64,000 nt of DNA from Gammaproteobacteria bacterium (GCA_013178375.1 JABLXQ010000026.1:50340-114339), one strand, 5' to 3'; positions 19,175-28,632 are shown, counted from the first letter of the stretch. Notes: generated by a model from the sequence alone, not told the origin. Translations and numbers: made by a program.

Positions 19175-20053
19175 TCAGTTGCGCTTGTGTCCGCTCAGGC
19201 GAATCCAGTCTTCGGTCTGGGTGGGGGCGTCCATGTCGAACCAGGACAGGTAGGCGTCGCGCACCGAATCTGCCTGTTCTGCCAGGATGCCGGACAGCAC
19301 GATGCTGCCGCCGGGTTTGGTGTGGCCGGCGAGTTTGGCGGACAGGGCAATCAGCGGGCCGGCGAGAATGTTGGCGAGCATGACGTCGACCTGGATATTG
19401 TTTTTGAGTTGTTCCGGCGTGAGGATTTCAAGGCGGTCGCGCACATGGTTGCGCTCGGCGTTCTCGCGGGTGGCAATCAGGGCCTGGGGATCGTTGTCGA
19501 CGCAGTAGATTTTGGTCGCCCCCAGCAGCGCGGCAGCGATGGCGAGAATGCCGGAGCCGCAGCCGAAATCGATGGCGGTCTTGCCGGCGACGTTATGGCC
19601 GTCAAGCCATTGCAGGCACATGGCGGTGGTGGGGTGGGTGCCGGTGCCGAAGGCGAGGCCGGGATCCAGCAGCATGTTGATGGCGTTCGGGTCCGGCGGG
19701 GTGAGCCAGCTGGGACACACCCACAACCGTTTGCCGAAGGGAATGGGTTTGTAGTTCTTCATCCATTCCCGTTCCCAGTTTTTGTCTTCCAGCGCTTCCA
19801 CCCGCAATGGCAGATCGGCCCCCAGTTCGTTGCGCAGGGCCATCTCCACCAGGTCCATGTCGGTGGCTGCGTCAAACAGACCGGTGTAGGTGATCTCGTC
19901 CCACATCGGCGTGGCGCCCGGCGGCGGTTCGAACAGGGGCTGGTCGGCGCTGTCTTCGAGAGTGACCGAGACAGCGCCCAGTTCCAGCAGCAGGTCTTCA
20001 ATCTGTTCGCTGCGCTTGCCGGTGCTTTGCAGTTTGACTTGGATCCAGGGCAT
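19175..20053 (-). CDS. prmA: Ribosomal protein L11 methyltransferase
   Basis: A 292-residue SAM-dependent methyltransferase that trimethylates ribosomal protein L11. The N-terminal substrate-recognition domain (MPWIQVKLQS...VTLEDSADQPLFEPPPG) precedes the family hallmarks LDPGLAFGTGTHPTTAMCL and AIDFGCGSGILAIAAALLG (SAM motif I), then VMLANILAGPL, the NPPF-like motif IV. It starts 17 bases after the accC stop, closing the aroQ-accB-accC-prmA run. Confidence 0.96.
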   Translation of the reverse strand: MPWIQVKLQSTGKRSEQIEDLLLELGAVSVTLEDSADQPLFEPPPGATPMWDEITYTGLFDAATDMDLVEMALRNELGADLPLRVEALEDKNWEREWMKNYKPIPFGKRLWVCPSWLTPPDPNAINMLLDPGLAFGTGTHPTTAMCLQWLDGHNVAGKTAIDFGCGSGILAIAAALLGATKIYCVDNDPQALIATRENAERNHVRDRLEILTPEQLKNNIQVDVMLANILAGPLIALSAKLAGHTKPGGSIVLSGILAEQADSVRDAYLSWFDMDAPTQTEDWIRLSGHKRN

Positions 20054-20070
20054 GGTGCGGGCGTTTCCTG

Positions 20071-21417
20071 TCAGTGCATTCCCAGAATTTTTTCCAGGTA
20101 ATGGATATCCACGCCGCCCTTGTTGAAACCGCTGTCGCGCATGATGACGTCCTTGTGCAACGCGATGTTGGTGTTGATGCCTTCCACCAGGATTTCATCC
20201 AGTGCGTTGCGCATGCGTTGCATGGCCACGGCGCGGGAGTCGCCCCAGGTGATCAGCTTGCCGATCAGGGAGTCGTAGTTGGGGGGCACTTTATACCCGC
20301 TGTAGACGTGGGTGTCCATGCGGACGCCCAGGCCGCCCGGCGCATGCCAGCGCTGGATGGTGCCAGGGCTGGGGATGAAGGTCTTCGGGTTTTCGGCATT
20401 GATCCGGCATTCCATGGCGTGGCCCTTGATCACCACATCTTCTTGCTTGATGCGCAGGGGTTGGCCGGAGGCAATCAGCAACTGTTCCTTGATGATGTCG
20501 ATGCCGGTGACCATTTCGGTGACCGGATGCTCCACCTGCACGCGGGTATTCATCTCGATGAAGTAGAAGCGTTCTTTCTCATACAGGAATTCGAAGGTGC
20601 CGGCGCCGCGGTAGCCGATCTCGCGGCAGGCCAGCGCGCAGCGTTCGCCCACTTCCTTGCGCAGGTGCTCGGGGATACCGGGGGCGGGGGCTTCTTCCAC
20701 CACTTTCTGGTGCCGGCGCTGCAGGGAGCAGTCGCGGTCGCCCAGATAGATGGCGTTGCCCTGGCCGTCCGCAAGCACCTGGATTTCCACATGGCGCGGG
20801 GTAGTGAGGAATTTTTCCATGTAGACGGTTTCATCGCCGAACGCGGCGCGAGCTTCGGCGCGGGTGAGGGCGACGGATTTGATCAGGTCTTTCTCGTCAT
20901 GCACCACGCGCATGCCGCGACCACCGCCGCCGGCAGCGGCCTTGATGATCACCGGATAGCCGACTTCACGGCCCATCTGCAGGACTTCGTTGTTGTCGTC
21001 GGTGAGCGGGCCGTCGGAGCCGGGCACGCAGGGTACGCCGGACTGCTTCATGGCGTTCTTGGCGGAGACCTTGTTGCCCATCAGGCGGATGGTGTCGGCG
21101 GTGGGGCCGATGAAGGTGAAGCCGCTGTCGGTGACGCGCTCGGCGAAGTCGGCGTTTTCTGCCAGGAAACCGTAGCCGGGGTGGATGCCGTTGGCGCCGG
21201 TGATTTCGGCGGCGCTGATGATGGCGGGAATGTTGAGGTAGCTTTCCGAGGCGGAAGGCGGCCCGATGCAGACGGCTTCATCCGCCAGCTTGATGTGCAT
21301 CAGATCCTTGTCGGCGGTGGAGTAGACCGCGACTGTCTTGATGCCCAGCTCCTTGCAGGCACGGAGCACCCGCAAGGCGATTTCGCCACGATTGGCGATC
21401 AGCACTTTTTCCAGCAT
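20071..21417 (-). CDS. accC: Biotin carboxylase subunit of acetyl-CoA carboxylase
   Basis: A 448-residue ATP-grasp enzyme that carboxylates the biotin on AccB, the first step of fatty-acid synthesis. Features: [28 protein letters not shown]-binding [62 protein letters not shown] with the catalytic Glu/Arg; and C-terminal [16 protein letters not shown]. Length and order match the family. It starts 16 bases after accB. Confidence 0.98.
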   Translation of the reverse strand: MLEKVLIANRGEIALRVLRACKELGIKTVAVYSTADKDLMHIKLADEAVCIGPPSASESYLNIPAIISAAEITGANGIHPGYGFLAENADFAERVTDSGFTFIGPTADTIRLMGNKVSAKNAMKQSGVPCVPGSDGPLTDDNNEVLQMGREVGYPVIIKAAAGGGGRGMRVVHDEKDLIKSVALTRAEARAAFGDETVYMEKFLTTPRHVEIQVLADGQGNAIYLGDRDCSLQRRHQKVVEEAPAPGIPEHLRKEVGERCALACREIGYRGAGTFEFLYEKERFYFIEMNTRVQVEHPVTEMVTGIDIIKEQLLIASGQPLRIKQEDVVIKGHAMECRINAENPKTFIPSPGTIQRWHAPGGLGVRMDTHVYSGYKVPPNYDSLIGKLITWGDSRAVAMQRMRNALDEILVEGINTNIALHKDVIMRDSGFNKGGVDIHYLEKILGMH

Positions 21418-21433
21418 GGTGTGAGCCTTTTGG

Positions 21434-21883
21434 TTAGCTGATGACGAACAGCGGTTGGTCGAATTCCACGGCGTCGGCGTTGTTCACCAGGATGGCGGTG
21501 ACGGTGCCGGATTTGTCGGATTCGATCTGGTTCATCATCTTCATGGCTTCGACGATGCACAGGGTTTCGCCGGCCTTGACGTTCTGGCCCACTTCCACAA
21601 ATGCCTTGGAGCCCGGTGCAGCGGAGCGGTAGAAGGTGCCCACCATGGGCGACTTCACCTGATGGCCGGTGGGTGCAGCGGGTGTGGCTGGCGTAGCGGG
21701 AGCGGCGGCTACCGGGGCCGGAGCGGCAGGAGCAACCGGTGCAGGCGCTGCGTACTGGATCGGAGGCGGTGCATAGCGGTTGCGGCTGATGCGGACGGAT
21801 TCCTCGCCCTCTTTGATCTCGATTTCGTCGATACCGGATTCTTCGAGCAGTTCAATCAGTTTTTTGACTTTGCGAATGTCCAT
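21434..21883 (-). CDS. accB: Biotin carboxyl carrier protein of acetyl-CoA carboxylase
   Basis: A 149-residue carrier. The N-terminal helix ([28 protein letters not shown]) and the Ala/Pro-rich hinge (residues about 40-75) are typical. The C-terminal biotinyl domain has the EAMKMMN motif with Lys115 as the biotinylated residue. It lies between aroQ and accC in the widespread aroQ-accB-accC order. Confidence 0.98.
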   Translation of the reverse strand: MDIRKVKKLIELLEESGIDEIEIKEGEESVRISRNRYAPPPIQYAAPAPVAPAAPAPVAAAPATPATPAAPTGHQVKSPMVGTFYRSAAPGSKAFVEVGQNVKAGETLCIVEAMKMMNQIESDKSGTVTAILVNNADAVEFDQPLFVIS

Positions 21884-21939
21884 GCAACTTCTTCTCTTTC
21901 AGGTTCAAGTTGGTGTTTTTTTGTGTGTCAGCCGTTGCT

Positions 21940-22380
21940 TCAGCTGTGCAGGCGGGCAATGGCGGCCTGCAACGCCAGTTCGTAACCTTGTGCGCCCAGA
22001 CCCGCGATCACGCCCACGGCTACATCGGAAAAGTAGGAGTGGTGACGGAAAGCCTCGCGGGCGTGGATGTTGGACAGATGCACTTCAATGAACGGAATCT
22101 TCACGCCCAGCAGGGCATCGCGCAGGGCGATGCTGGTGTGGGTGAAGGCAGCCGGATTGAGGATGATGAACTGCACGCCCTGTTCGCCGGCGGCATGAAT
22201 GCGTTCGATCAGCTCGTATTCGCGGTTGCTCTGGAAGCAGTCGCACTGGTGACCCTGCGCGGTGGCCAGCTGCTGCAGGTGCTGGTGGATTTGCTCCAGC
22301 GTCTGGGTGCCGTAGTGGCCCGGTTCCCGCTTGCCCAGCAGATTCAGGTTGGGCCCGTTGAGTACCAGCAGGTGTGCCAT
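21940..22380 (-). CDS. aroQ: 3-dehydroquinate dehydratase, type II
   Basis: A 146-residue enzyme of the shikimate pathway. Hallmarks: [20 protein letters not shown] with the catalytic Arg and Tyr of the lid loop, [32 protein letters not shown] with the substrate-binding Asn and Thr/Ser, and [17 protein letters not shown] with the catalytic His. It is the first gene of the aroQ-accB-accC-prmA run. Confidence 0.97.
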   Translation of the reverse strand: MAHLLVLNGPNLNLLGKREPGHYGTQTLEQIHQHLQQLATAQGHQCDCFQSNREYELIERIHAAGEQGVQFIILNPAAFTHTSIALRDALLGVKIPFIEVHLSNIHAREAFRHHSYFSDVAVGVIAGLGAQGYELALQAAIARLHS

Positions 22381-22553
22381 GGTGGATTCCGTGTTGTTGT
22401 GTTGGGTACCGAGAGCCGGATTATAAACACAGGCCCGGCGGGTGATCCTGTGCTTTGTTTCCGATCTTACAATTGTTTACAAGTTAGCGGAGGGTTTCCA
22501 GCAAGATTGCCGAAGATCTTGTCAATTATTGCCGGTCTTCGCTGGCAGGATGA

Positions 22554-24470
22554 TCAGTCAGCCGTGGCGATGCCGTGCTGTTTCAGGTGGGAAGTGAACT
22601 GGGGGCGGGATTTGTAAGCATATATGCGGGCGGTGCTGATTTCTTGGCCATTTGGGCCAAAGAACAGAATCGCAGGAGGGCCGGGTATGCCGAAGCGGGA
22701 CAGCAGGGCCTGGTCTTCGGGGTTGTTGGTCAGGTCCAGTTGCAGCCAGGTGTGGTTGCGCAGCAGGGCCTGCACGTCGGGCCGGGTGAAATTCTCGTGT
22801 TCCATCTCGATACAGGCGGTGCACCAGTCGGCATAGAAGTCGAGCATCACGGGTTGATTGGCGGAGGCGGCCATGGCCAGTTGTTCGTCCAGCTGCGCGG
22901 CGGTGCGGATGCGCTGGAACGGGGTGCTGGCTTCCGCGACCGCGTTTTCTGGCGTTGAGGAGGGCGCTGCCAGGGCGTTGAAGATCAGCACCGCGCCGGT
23001 GATCAGGGCGGCGATGCCAATGCCCTTGAACAGCTTGCCTTTGGTGGACGTGATCGTATCGAAGGCGCCCAGATATAGCCCCGCCAGGATCGCCAGCAGG
23101 CCCCAGCCGATGCCCAGCACGGTTGCCGGCACCAGATGCTTGATCAGCCAAAGGGCCACTGCCAGCAGCATTACGCCGAACAGGGCTTTGACGTTGTCCA
23201 TCCAGCCGCCGGCCTTGGGCAGCACGTTGGCGCCAGTGACACCGACCGCGATCAGCGGCACGCCCATGCCCAGTCCCAGTGCCAGCAAAGAAGCGCCGCC
23301 CAGCTGCCAGTCACCGGTCTTGCCCAGGTACAGCAGGGCGCCCGCCAGGGGTGCCGACACACAGGGCGACACGATCAGCGCCGACAGCACGCCGATTACG
23401 GCCACCCCGGCATAGGTGCCACCTTGCTGTTTCTGGCTCACCGCATTCAGACGGTCGCGGACAAAAGCCGGCAGTTGCAGTTCGTAAAAGCCGAACATCG
23501 ACAGCGACAGCCCCGCGAACAATCCGGCAAAGCTGAACAGCACGGTGGGATTCTGCATGGCCACCGTCAGGTTCTGCCCGCTGAGCCCGGCGATCACCCC
23601 GGCCACGGCGTAGGTGGTGGCCATGCCCAGTACATATATGGACGACAGCAGCGCAGCACGGGGGCGGGATAGCTGGCTACCCTGGCCTACGATGATGCTG
23701 CTGAGGATAGGCACCATCGGCAGTACGCAGGGGGTGAAGGTAAGTCCGATCCCGATCAGGAAGAACAGGCCGATGATGGTGAAGAAGCCGTTGCTGGAGA
23801 GGAAACGCTCCAGGCTGAGGGCGTCGTCAGTGTCCACATCTGTATTTTTCGTCATGGACGCGGGTTTGGCTGCCGGCTTCTCGGTGTCCATATCTGGACT
23901 TGCTGCTCCCTGGGTCTCTGCAGCCGGTTCCTTCAGTGCGTCCAGATCTGGACTTTTGATGTCGTCTGTCCCGGCCGCCGCAATGGCCGCCGGGTCCACC
24001 TGGTACATGTTGGTAAAGGTTTGGGGGATGTAGCACAGGCCCTTGTCTGCGCAGCCCTGGTAGCCGGCAGCCACTTCTATAAAGCCACCGTCGGTTGCAG
24101 TGACGGGCACCCGCACATCCACCTGATTGTGGAATACCAGTACGCGGCCAAAGATCGGATCGTCCTTCCATTCCCCTTCCTGCTCAAAGCGCGGCTCGCC
24201 CACGGCCCCGACGCTGGTCTCGCCGGCCTCATTCGTGGACGGCGCGAAGCTGAAGCGGTGCTTGTACAGGTAATAGCCGTCGGCAATCACCCAGGTGTAG
24301 TGGATCTGGTTGCCCTCGACGTCTGCGCTGACCTTGAACGCTTCCCCCACGGGCAGGAATTCGTCGTCGCTTTCCGCCCGGGCAAGGAATGACAGCATCA
24401 GCAGGCAGAGTGACAGCAGGAGTCTGGATATCAGGGGCGTGGATATCAGGCGCGTAGTGGTCAGGGGCAT
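22554..24470 (-). CDS. dsbD: Thiol:disulfide interchange protein DsbD
   Basis: A 638-residue inner-membrane protein carrying reducing power from cytoplasmic thioredoxin to the periplasm. After a signal peptide (cleaved near ARAESDDE) come the alpha domain with its Cys pair in GYQGCADKGLCYIP, eight membrane spans with the Cys residues in FTPCVLPMVP and VSPCVSAPLAG, and a C-terminal thioredoxin-like gamma domain with DFYADWCTACIEME (Cys-Thr-Ala-Cys). The hinge between alpha and beta domains is long and repetitive (SPDLDALKEP...SPDMDTEKP). In Pseudomonas the equivalent gene (dipZ) also follows aroQ. The start codon is a single ATG with a weak ribosome site. Confidence 0.95.
   Translation of the reverse strand: MPLTTTRLISTPLISRLLLSLCLLMLSFLARAESDDEFLPVGEAFKVSADVEGNQIHYTWVIADGYYLYKHRFSFAPSTNEAGETSVGAVGEPRFEQEGEWKDDPIFGRVLVFHNQVDVRVPVTATDGGFIEVAAGYQGCADKGLCYIPQTFTNMYQVDPAAIAAAGTDDIKSPDLDALKEPAAETQGAASPDMDTEKPAAKPASMTKNTDVDTDDALSLERFLSSNGFFTIIGLFFLIGIGLTFTPCVLPMVPILSSIIVGQGSQLSRPRAALLSSIYVLGMATTYAVAGVIAGLSGQNLTVAMQNPTVLFSFAGLFAGLSLSMFGFYELQLPAFVRDRLNAVSQKQQGGTYAGVAVIGVLSALIVSPCVSAPLAGALLYLGKTGDWQLGGASLLALGLGMGVPLIAVGVTGANVLPKAGGWMDNVKALFGVMLLAVALWLIKHLVPATVLGIGWGLLAILAGLYLGAFDTITSTKGKLFKGIGIAALITGAVLIFNALAAPSSTPENAVAEASTPFQRIRTAAQLDEQLAMAASANQPVMLDFYADWCTACIEMEHENFTRPDVQALLRNHTWLQLDLTNNPEDQALLSRFGIPGPPAILFFGPNGQEISTARIYAYKSRPQFTSHLKQHGIATAD
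23886..23955. repeat. 16-bp direct repeat inside dsbD
   Basis: GTCCATATCTGGACTT (23886-23901) and GTCCAGATCTGGACTT (23940-23955) differ at one base and lie 54 bases apart. Each core is palindromic or nearly so (TCCAGATCTGGA). They encode the repeated Ser-Pro-Asp units of the linker, so this is probably local duplication in a flexible hinge. Confidence 0.6.
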
Positions 24471-24620
24471 GGTGGTCCCAAATGGAATGAGGGGCGGACA
24501 GTTTAACGTTAGACGAAGCCGGGGGGACAGAGTTCAGGTTGCCAAAGCCGCCGCCGGGATTGTGAACCCGGTCATGTCCCCGGGGGTGCCAGGGCCTGTC
24601 CCGGTGACGGAAGTTTCCAC

Positions 24621-24629
24621 TGCTATAGT
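24621..24629 (+). promoter_or_regulatory. Extended -10 element, probable lapG-lapD promoter
   Basis: TGCTATAGT is a good extended -10 (TGn TATAAT, one mismatch) in the divergent region between dsbD and lapG. No clear -35 accompanies it. It would place transcription start near 24636, downstream of the ATG at 24574. Confidence 0.4.
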
Positions 24630-24660
24630 TACCAAAAGGTTTCTGATTGCTGGATTTGTT

Positions 24661-25311
24661 GTGTTTGAGGTGGTCGCCCGCGGGGCGTTCTGGGTATTGT
24701 TTTCAGGTCTGCTCTGGGCGCTGCCGGCGCTGGCCGGGGTGTTGCCGCTGGAGATCAAGGACCAGGTGCGGGACCGTTACGGCGCGGAGGGGCTGGCGCG
24801 GGTGGAGCGCTGGGAGTCGCTGGTGTGGAATCACACCTATGCCGACACGCCGGAAAAACTGCGGGCAGTGAATGATTTCTTCAACGCATTGACCTTCGAC
24901 ACTGACCGGAATCACTGGAAGCAGGAAGATTACTGGGCCACCCCGTTCGAAACCCTGGGCAGCAACGGCGGCGACTGCGAGGATTTCGCCATCGCCAAGT
25001 ATTTCACCCTGCGTCAGCTGGGGGTGCCGGCCAACAGCATGCGGATCACCTATGTGAAGGCATTGAAGCAGAATCAGCCGCACATGGTGCTGACCTATTA
25101 TCCCGATGGCGGCGAGCCGCTGGTATTGGATATCCTGATGCGGGAAATGCTGCCCGCGTCGGCGCGGACGGACCTGGTTCCGGTGTACAGTTTCAACGCC
25201 GATGGTCTGTGGGCCGCCCGCACGCGGGGGGAGGATCATCGCCTGGGGAATGCCAGCGACATTGGCATGTGGCGCGATCTGCAGGTGCGCATGGGTGTGG
25301 CACAGTTCTGA
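24661..25311 (+). CDS. lapG: LapG-like periplasmic transglutaminase-like cysteine protease
   Basis: A BTLCP-family protease of about 216 residues. A signal segment (FWVLFSGLLWALPALAG) is followed by LPLEIKDQVRDRYG. The catalytic triad is visible: Cys in NGGDCEDFAIAKYF, His in NQPHMVLTYY, Asp in LVLDILMREM. In Pseudomonas fluorescens LapG cuts the N-terminus of the large adhesin LapA, releasing biofilm cells, and is held inactive by c-di-GMP-bound LapD. The start is uncertain: GTG 24661 (GGA 6 bases upstream, downstream of the extended -10) is preferred over ATG 24574. lapD follows after 37 bases. No LapA-type adhesin or its type I exporter is in the window. Confidence 0.85.
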   Translation: MFEVVARGAFWVLFSGLLWALPALAGVLPLEIKDQVRDRYGAEGLARVERWESLVWNHTYADTPEKLRAVNDFFNALTFDTDRNHWKQEDYWATPFETLGSNGGDCEDFAIAKYFTLRQLGVPANSMRITYVKALKQNQPHMVLTYYPDGGEPLVLDILMREMLPASARTDLVPVYSFNADGLWAARTRGEDHRLGNASDIGMWRDLQVRMGVAQF

Positions 25312-25348
25312 GCCGGTCCGATCTGATAATGAGAAAGAGGATGTCGAG

Positions 25349-27322
25349 TTGAGTTTACATCGCCAACTGGTTTTATTGATCACGGGGCTGCTGCTGGTAT
25401 TGCTGGCGGGAATCTGTCTGCTGAGCGTGCACAACAGCCGGGATTACCTGCAACAACAGATGCATGTGCATGCGCAGGACACTGCCACCTCGCTGGGCCT
25501 GTCGGCGTCGAAGCCGCTGGCGGAAGGCGACCTGGCCCTGGTGCAGACCATGGTGGACGCCATTTTCGACCGGGGCGATTTCCAGGACATCACCATCCGC
25601 AATCGTGCCGGAGAAGTGGTGATCCGCCGTAACGCCAATACGCCACCGCATCGCGCGCCGGGCTGGTTCGTCAGCTGGCTGCACATCAGCCCCGAGCCCG
25701 GCATCAGTGAAATGAGTTACGCATGGCGGGTGGAAGGCACGGTAAGAATCCAGAGCGACCGCAACCGCGCGATCCAGATCCTGTGGGACGGTACGCGTCA
25801 GACCTTCACCCTGTTCCTGGCAGTGGGTGTGGTGAGCTGGATTGTGGTGCTGCTGATCGTGCGCGCGATCCTGCGCCCGCTGCGCACGCTGGAAGCGCAG
25901 GCCGAGGCTATCTGCAACAAGGACTTCACCGGCCAGCAGCCGCTGCCGAAAACCCGCGAACTCAAGCGCGTGGTGCAGGCCATCAATCGCATGACCCGCC
26001 AGCTGAAAATCCTGTTCGATGAACAGGTGGCGCAGATCGAACAGGTGCGCAACCAGGCCTATGTGGATTCTGTCACCGGCCTGGGCAACGGCCGCTTTTT
26101 CAATGCCCAGTTGCAGTCGCGGCTGGAATCCCCCGAGGAACCTTTCAGCGGTGTGCTGGTGCGGTTGCAGGTGAATGGGCTGGGTGAATACAACGAACAT
26201 TACGGTCATGAATCCGGCAATCTGCTGTTGCGGCGCATTGCCCAGATCTGGCGCGACCAGTTGCAGGAAGTGGAAGGCCACTGCGTGGCACGGGTGGCGG
26301 GTGCCCGGTTTGCGGCGTTGCTGCCCCACCTGTCGCAGGACGTGGCGCAGCAGAAACTGAAGCGCGCAATGGAGAGCATCCAGTTGCTGGACGCCATCAA
26401 CCAGGGCGGCGCCAGCGTGCAGGTATTTGCCGGCATGGCCAGCTGCCGGCTGGGGAATGATCCCCAGTTACTGGAAGCCCAGGCCAGCGCGGCGCTGGAG
26501 CGGGCACAGAGTCAGCGCAGCGGCCATCTGGAAATCTACGATGAATCCGCCCACGGCGATGCGTTGGCGCCGAATCTGCCGGGCATCACCAACTGGGCCG
26601 CCTTTTTGCGCGACGTGATCGATCACAAGCGCGTGGTGCTGCACTACCAGCCCGTGATGTCCTGCGTCGATCAGAGCCTCATGCACTATGAAGTGCTTGC
26701 GCGGGTATCGGTGGATGGCAAGCTGGTCACCGCCGGCCATTTCATCCCGCTGGTGGAGCGCTTTGCCATGATCGCGGACTTCGACCGCATGGTGATCCGC
26801 CTGCTGATCGAACACCTGAAATCCCAGGAGCAGGGCACCCGCGTGCCGCTGGCCATCAACCTGTCCAGCCACAGCATCCGCACGGAAGGCTTCGATGACT
26901 GGGTGCTGGACGCAGTGGAACTGAATCCCGACATTGCGCCCTATCTGATTTTCGAAGTGCCGGAACTCACCGTGCGCACAGCCCACGGCAAACTGCGGCG
27001 GCTGGCAGCGGGACTGAAGGAAGTGGGCGCCAAACTCACCATCGATCACTTCGGCACCACCAACAGCAGTTTCGGCTACCTGAGCGGCCTGCCGCTGTAT
27101 TCCATTAAGGTGGACAATTCCTACATCCGCGATATCGAACGCAATCTGGATCACCAGTTTTTTGTGCAGTCCCTCGTGCGCATCGCCCACAGCCGCCAGA
27201 TCCTGCTGACGGCGGAAATGGTGGAAGGCGTCGAGCAATGGAATCTGCTGCGCCGGTTTCAGCTGGACGGCGCGCAGGGGTACTTTCTGGGCGAGCCCCA
27301 GGCCGCCCGCGCCGCTGCCTGA
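25349..27322 (+). CDS. lapD: LapD-like c-di-GMP receptor (degenerate GGDEF-EAL)
   Basis: A 657-residue inner-membrane receptor starting at TTG 25349, with AGAGG 8 bases upstream; the protein opens LSLHRQLVLLITGLLL, like LapD. Order: membrane span 1 (about 6-27), periplasmic output domain (about 30-150), span 2 (FLAVGVVSWIVVLLIV), HAMP, GGDEF, EAL. Both enzymatic motifs are broken: GGDEF reads VAGARFAA, and EAL reads EVLARV after HYQPVMSC, as expected of a receptor that binds but neither makes nor degrades c-di-GMP. In the known system c-di-GMP-bound LapD sequesters LapG in the periplasm. The adjacent lapG supports the call. Confidence 0.9.
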   Translation: MSLHRQLVLLITGLLLVLLAGICLLSVHNSRDYLQQQMHVHAQDTATSLGLSASKPLAEGDLALVQTMVDAIFDRGDFQDITIRNRAGEVVIRRNANTPPHRAPGWFVSWLHISPEPGISEMSYAWRVEGTVRIQSDRNRAIQILWDGTRQTFTLFLAVGVVSWIVVLLIVRAILRPLRTLEAQAEAICNKDFTGQQPLPKTRELKRVVQAINRMTRQLKILFDEQVAQIEQVRNQAYVDSVTGLGNGRFFNAQLQSRLESPEEPFSGVLVRLQVNGLGEYNEHYGHESGNLLLRRIAQIWRDQLQEVEGHCVARVAGARFAALLPHLSQDVAQQKLKRAMESIQLLDAINQGGASVQVFAGMASCRLGNDPQLLEAQASAALERAQSQRSGHLEIYDESAHGDALAPNLPGITNWAAFLRDVIDHKRVVLHYQPVMSCVDQSLMHYEVLARVSVDGKLVTAGHFIPLVERFAMIADFDRMVIRLLIEHLKSQEQGTRVPLAINLSSHSIRTEGFDDWVLDAVELNPDIAPYLIFEVPELTVRTAHGKLRRLAAGLKEVGAKLTIDHFGTTNSSFGYLSGLPLYSIKVDNSYIRDIERNLDHQFFVQSLVRIAHSRQILLTAEMVEGVEQWNLLRRFQLDGAQGYFLGEPQAARAAA

Positions 27323-27388
27323 ACGCCTTGCGGGCGTGGGCCTAAACAGGTACGGTTACGGGCAGGAATCACTGCAGAGGATACGAGC

Positions 27389-28393
27389 TTGAGTACACAA
27401 GAAAACAAAGGCCTGGTGGCGAAAATCGTCCTGGGCGTCGTGGGAATCTATTTGCTGTTTGCGATGGGCCTTGGCGTTTACTGGAGCGACGAGCCCGAGA
27501 TCTGGAATGTGAATGCGGCTGTCGAGCAGGATCTGGTGCCGTACAACGCGCCGCGCGCGCCCGGGTTCGCCACCACGTCCACCCTGATCCGTCTGGCGGA
27601 TCTGCTACTGGAAAAACCCGGCGGCTACCTGACCAACGACATTACGCCGCCAGGCCTCTGGCTGGACAACATTCCCAACTGGGAATATGGCGTGCTGGTG
27701 CAGATCCGCGACATGACCCGCTCCCTGCGCAAGGATATCGCGCGTTCGCAGTCCACCTCGGTCGAGAATGCCGAACTGGCCATCGCCGAGCCGCAGTTCA
27801 ACTTCGACAGCAGCAGCTTCTGGTTTCCCTCCTCTGAATCGGAATACCGCCGTGGCATGCTGTACCTGAAGAAATACCAGAAGAGCCTGGTGATCCAGGA
27901 AACCAACTCTGGCCAGTTCTATGCCCGGGCCGACAACCTGCGCAACTGGCTGGCGGATGTGGAAACCCGCCTGGGCAGCATGTCGCAGCGCCTGAGTGCC
28001 AGCGTGGGCAAGGAACAGCTGAATGTGGATCTGGCCGGTGACAGTGGGGCCACGCAGTCCGCCACCGCCCCCAGCGAGATGCGGGTGCAGACCGGCTTCC
28101 TGGAACTGGACGACGTTTTCTACGAAGCCCGTGGTGCCTCGTTCGCGCTGATTCACCTACTGCGGGCCATCGAAATCGATTTCCACGACGTGCTGGCGAA
28201 GAAGAACGCACTGGTGAGCATGCAGCAGATCATCCGCGAGCTGGAAGCATCGCAGCAGCCGGTGATGAGCCCGATGATCCTGAACGGCTCCGGCTTCGGC
28301 ATGCTGGCCAACCACTCCCTGGTCATGGCGAACTACATTTCCCGCGCCAATGCCGCCATCATCGATCTGCGCCGGTTGCTGGAACAGGGCTGA
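27389..28393 (+). CDS. DUF2333 family membrane-anchored protein
   Basis: A 334-residue protein with one N-terminal membrane span (IVLGVVGIYLLFAMGLGVYW) and a large, probably periplasmic helical domain. Segments such as WLDNIPNWEYGVLVQIRDMTRSLR and RADNLRNWLADVETRLGSMSQRLS match my recollection of the DUF2333 family. It starts at TTG 27389 with AGAGG 8 bases upstream, the same unusual start design as lapD 67 bases before it. It is probably co-transcribed with lapG-lapD, since a strong hairpin follows its stop. The function is unknown; context suggests a part in cell-surface or biofilm control. Confidence 0.75.
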   Translation: MSTQENKGLVAKIVLGVVGIYLLFAMGLGVYWSDEPEIWNVNAAVEQDLVPYNAPRAPGFATTSTLIRLADLLLEKPGGYLTNDITPPGLWLDNIPNWEYGVLVQIRDMTRSLRKDIARSQSTSVENAELAIAEPQFNFDSSSFWFPSSESEYRRGMLYLKKYQKSLVIQETNSGQFYARADNLRNWLADVETRLGSMSQRLSASVGKEQLNVDLAGDSGATQSATAPSEMRVQTGFLELDDVFYEARGASFALIHLLRAIEIDFHDVLAKKNALVSMQQIIRELEASQQPVMSPMILNGSGFGMLANHSLVMANYISRANAAIIDLRRLLEQG

Positions 28394-28410
28394 TCCGGCG
28401 TCTTGCAAAC

Positions 28411-28440
28411 CGGGTCGGGCCGCTGCGGCGGCCTGACCCG
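28411..28440 (+). terminator. Strong hairpin after lapG-lapD-DUF2333
   Basis: CGGGTCGGGCCGC pairs with GCGGCCTGACCCG (one mismatch) around a TGCG loop, 18 bases after the stop. A pyrimidine-rich stretch (CTTCTCCTCCCT) follows rather than a pure T-run. Confidence 0.6.
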
Positions 28441-28556
28441 CTTCTCCTCCCTCCCGCCGCTTGTTGCGGCCAATGTGTCGAACGGCTTTCCACTTCTGCA
28501 GACCTCTCTTCCGTCCAGGCTTTCTATACCGCTGATGCCTGTACAAATTTTAGTCA

Positions 28557-28572
28557 TGGCATTTTTCCTGCT
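28557..28572 (+). promoter_or_regulatory. Sigma-54-type promoter of the PEP-CTERM gene
   Basis: TGGCATTTTTCCTGCT has GG (28558-28559) and GC (28570-28571) exactly 10 bases apart, the invariant -24/-12 spacing, with TGGCA and TGC intact. It ends about 60 bases before the ATG. Some PEP-CTERM genes are known to depend on RpoN with PrsK/PrsR, which supports the reading. Confidence 0.6.
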
Positions 28573-28632
28573 TATATTTTGATCAACAAATGATCGAATC
28601 GAATAACAACAACGTTGTTAGGGGAGTGTTGC

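Noticed and set aside
24310..24660. N-terminal extension of lapG into the dsbD signal-peptide region
   Set aside because: The extended translation is Ser/Arg-rich with no protein character and runs antisense to dsbD; the likely promoter element lies inside it.
25202..25348. Upstream extension of lapD overlapping lapG
   Set aside because: The TTG at 25349 has a good ribosome site and gives the LapD-type N-terminus; the upstream part would overlap lapG out of frame.
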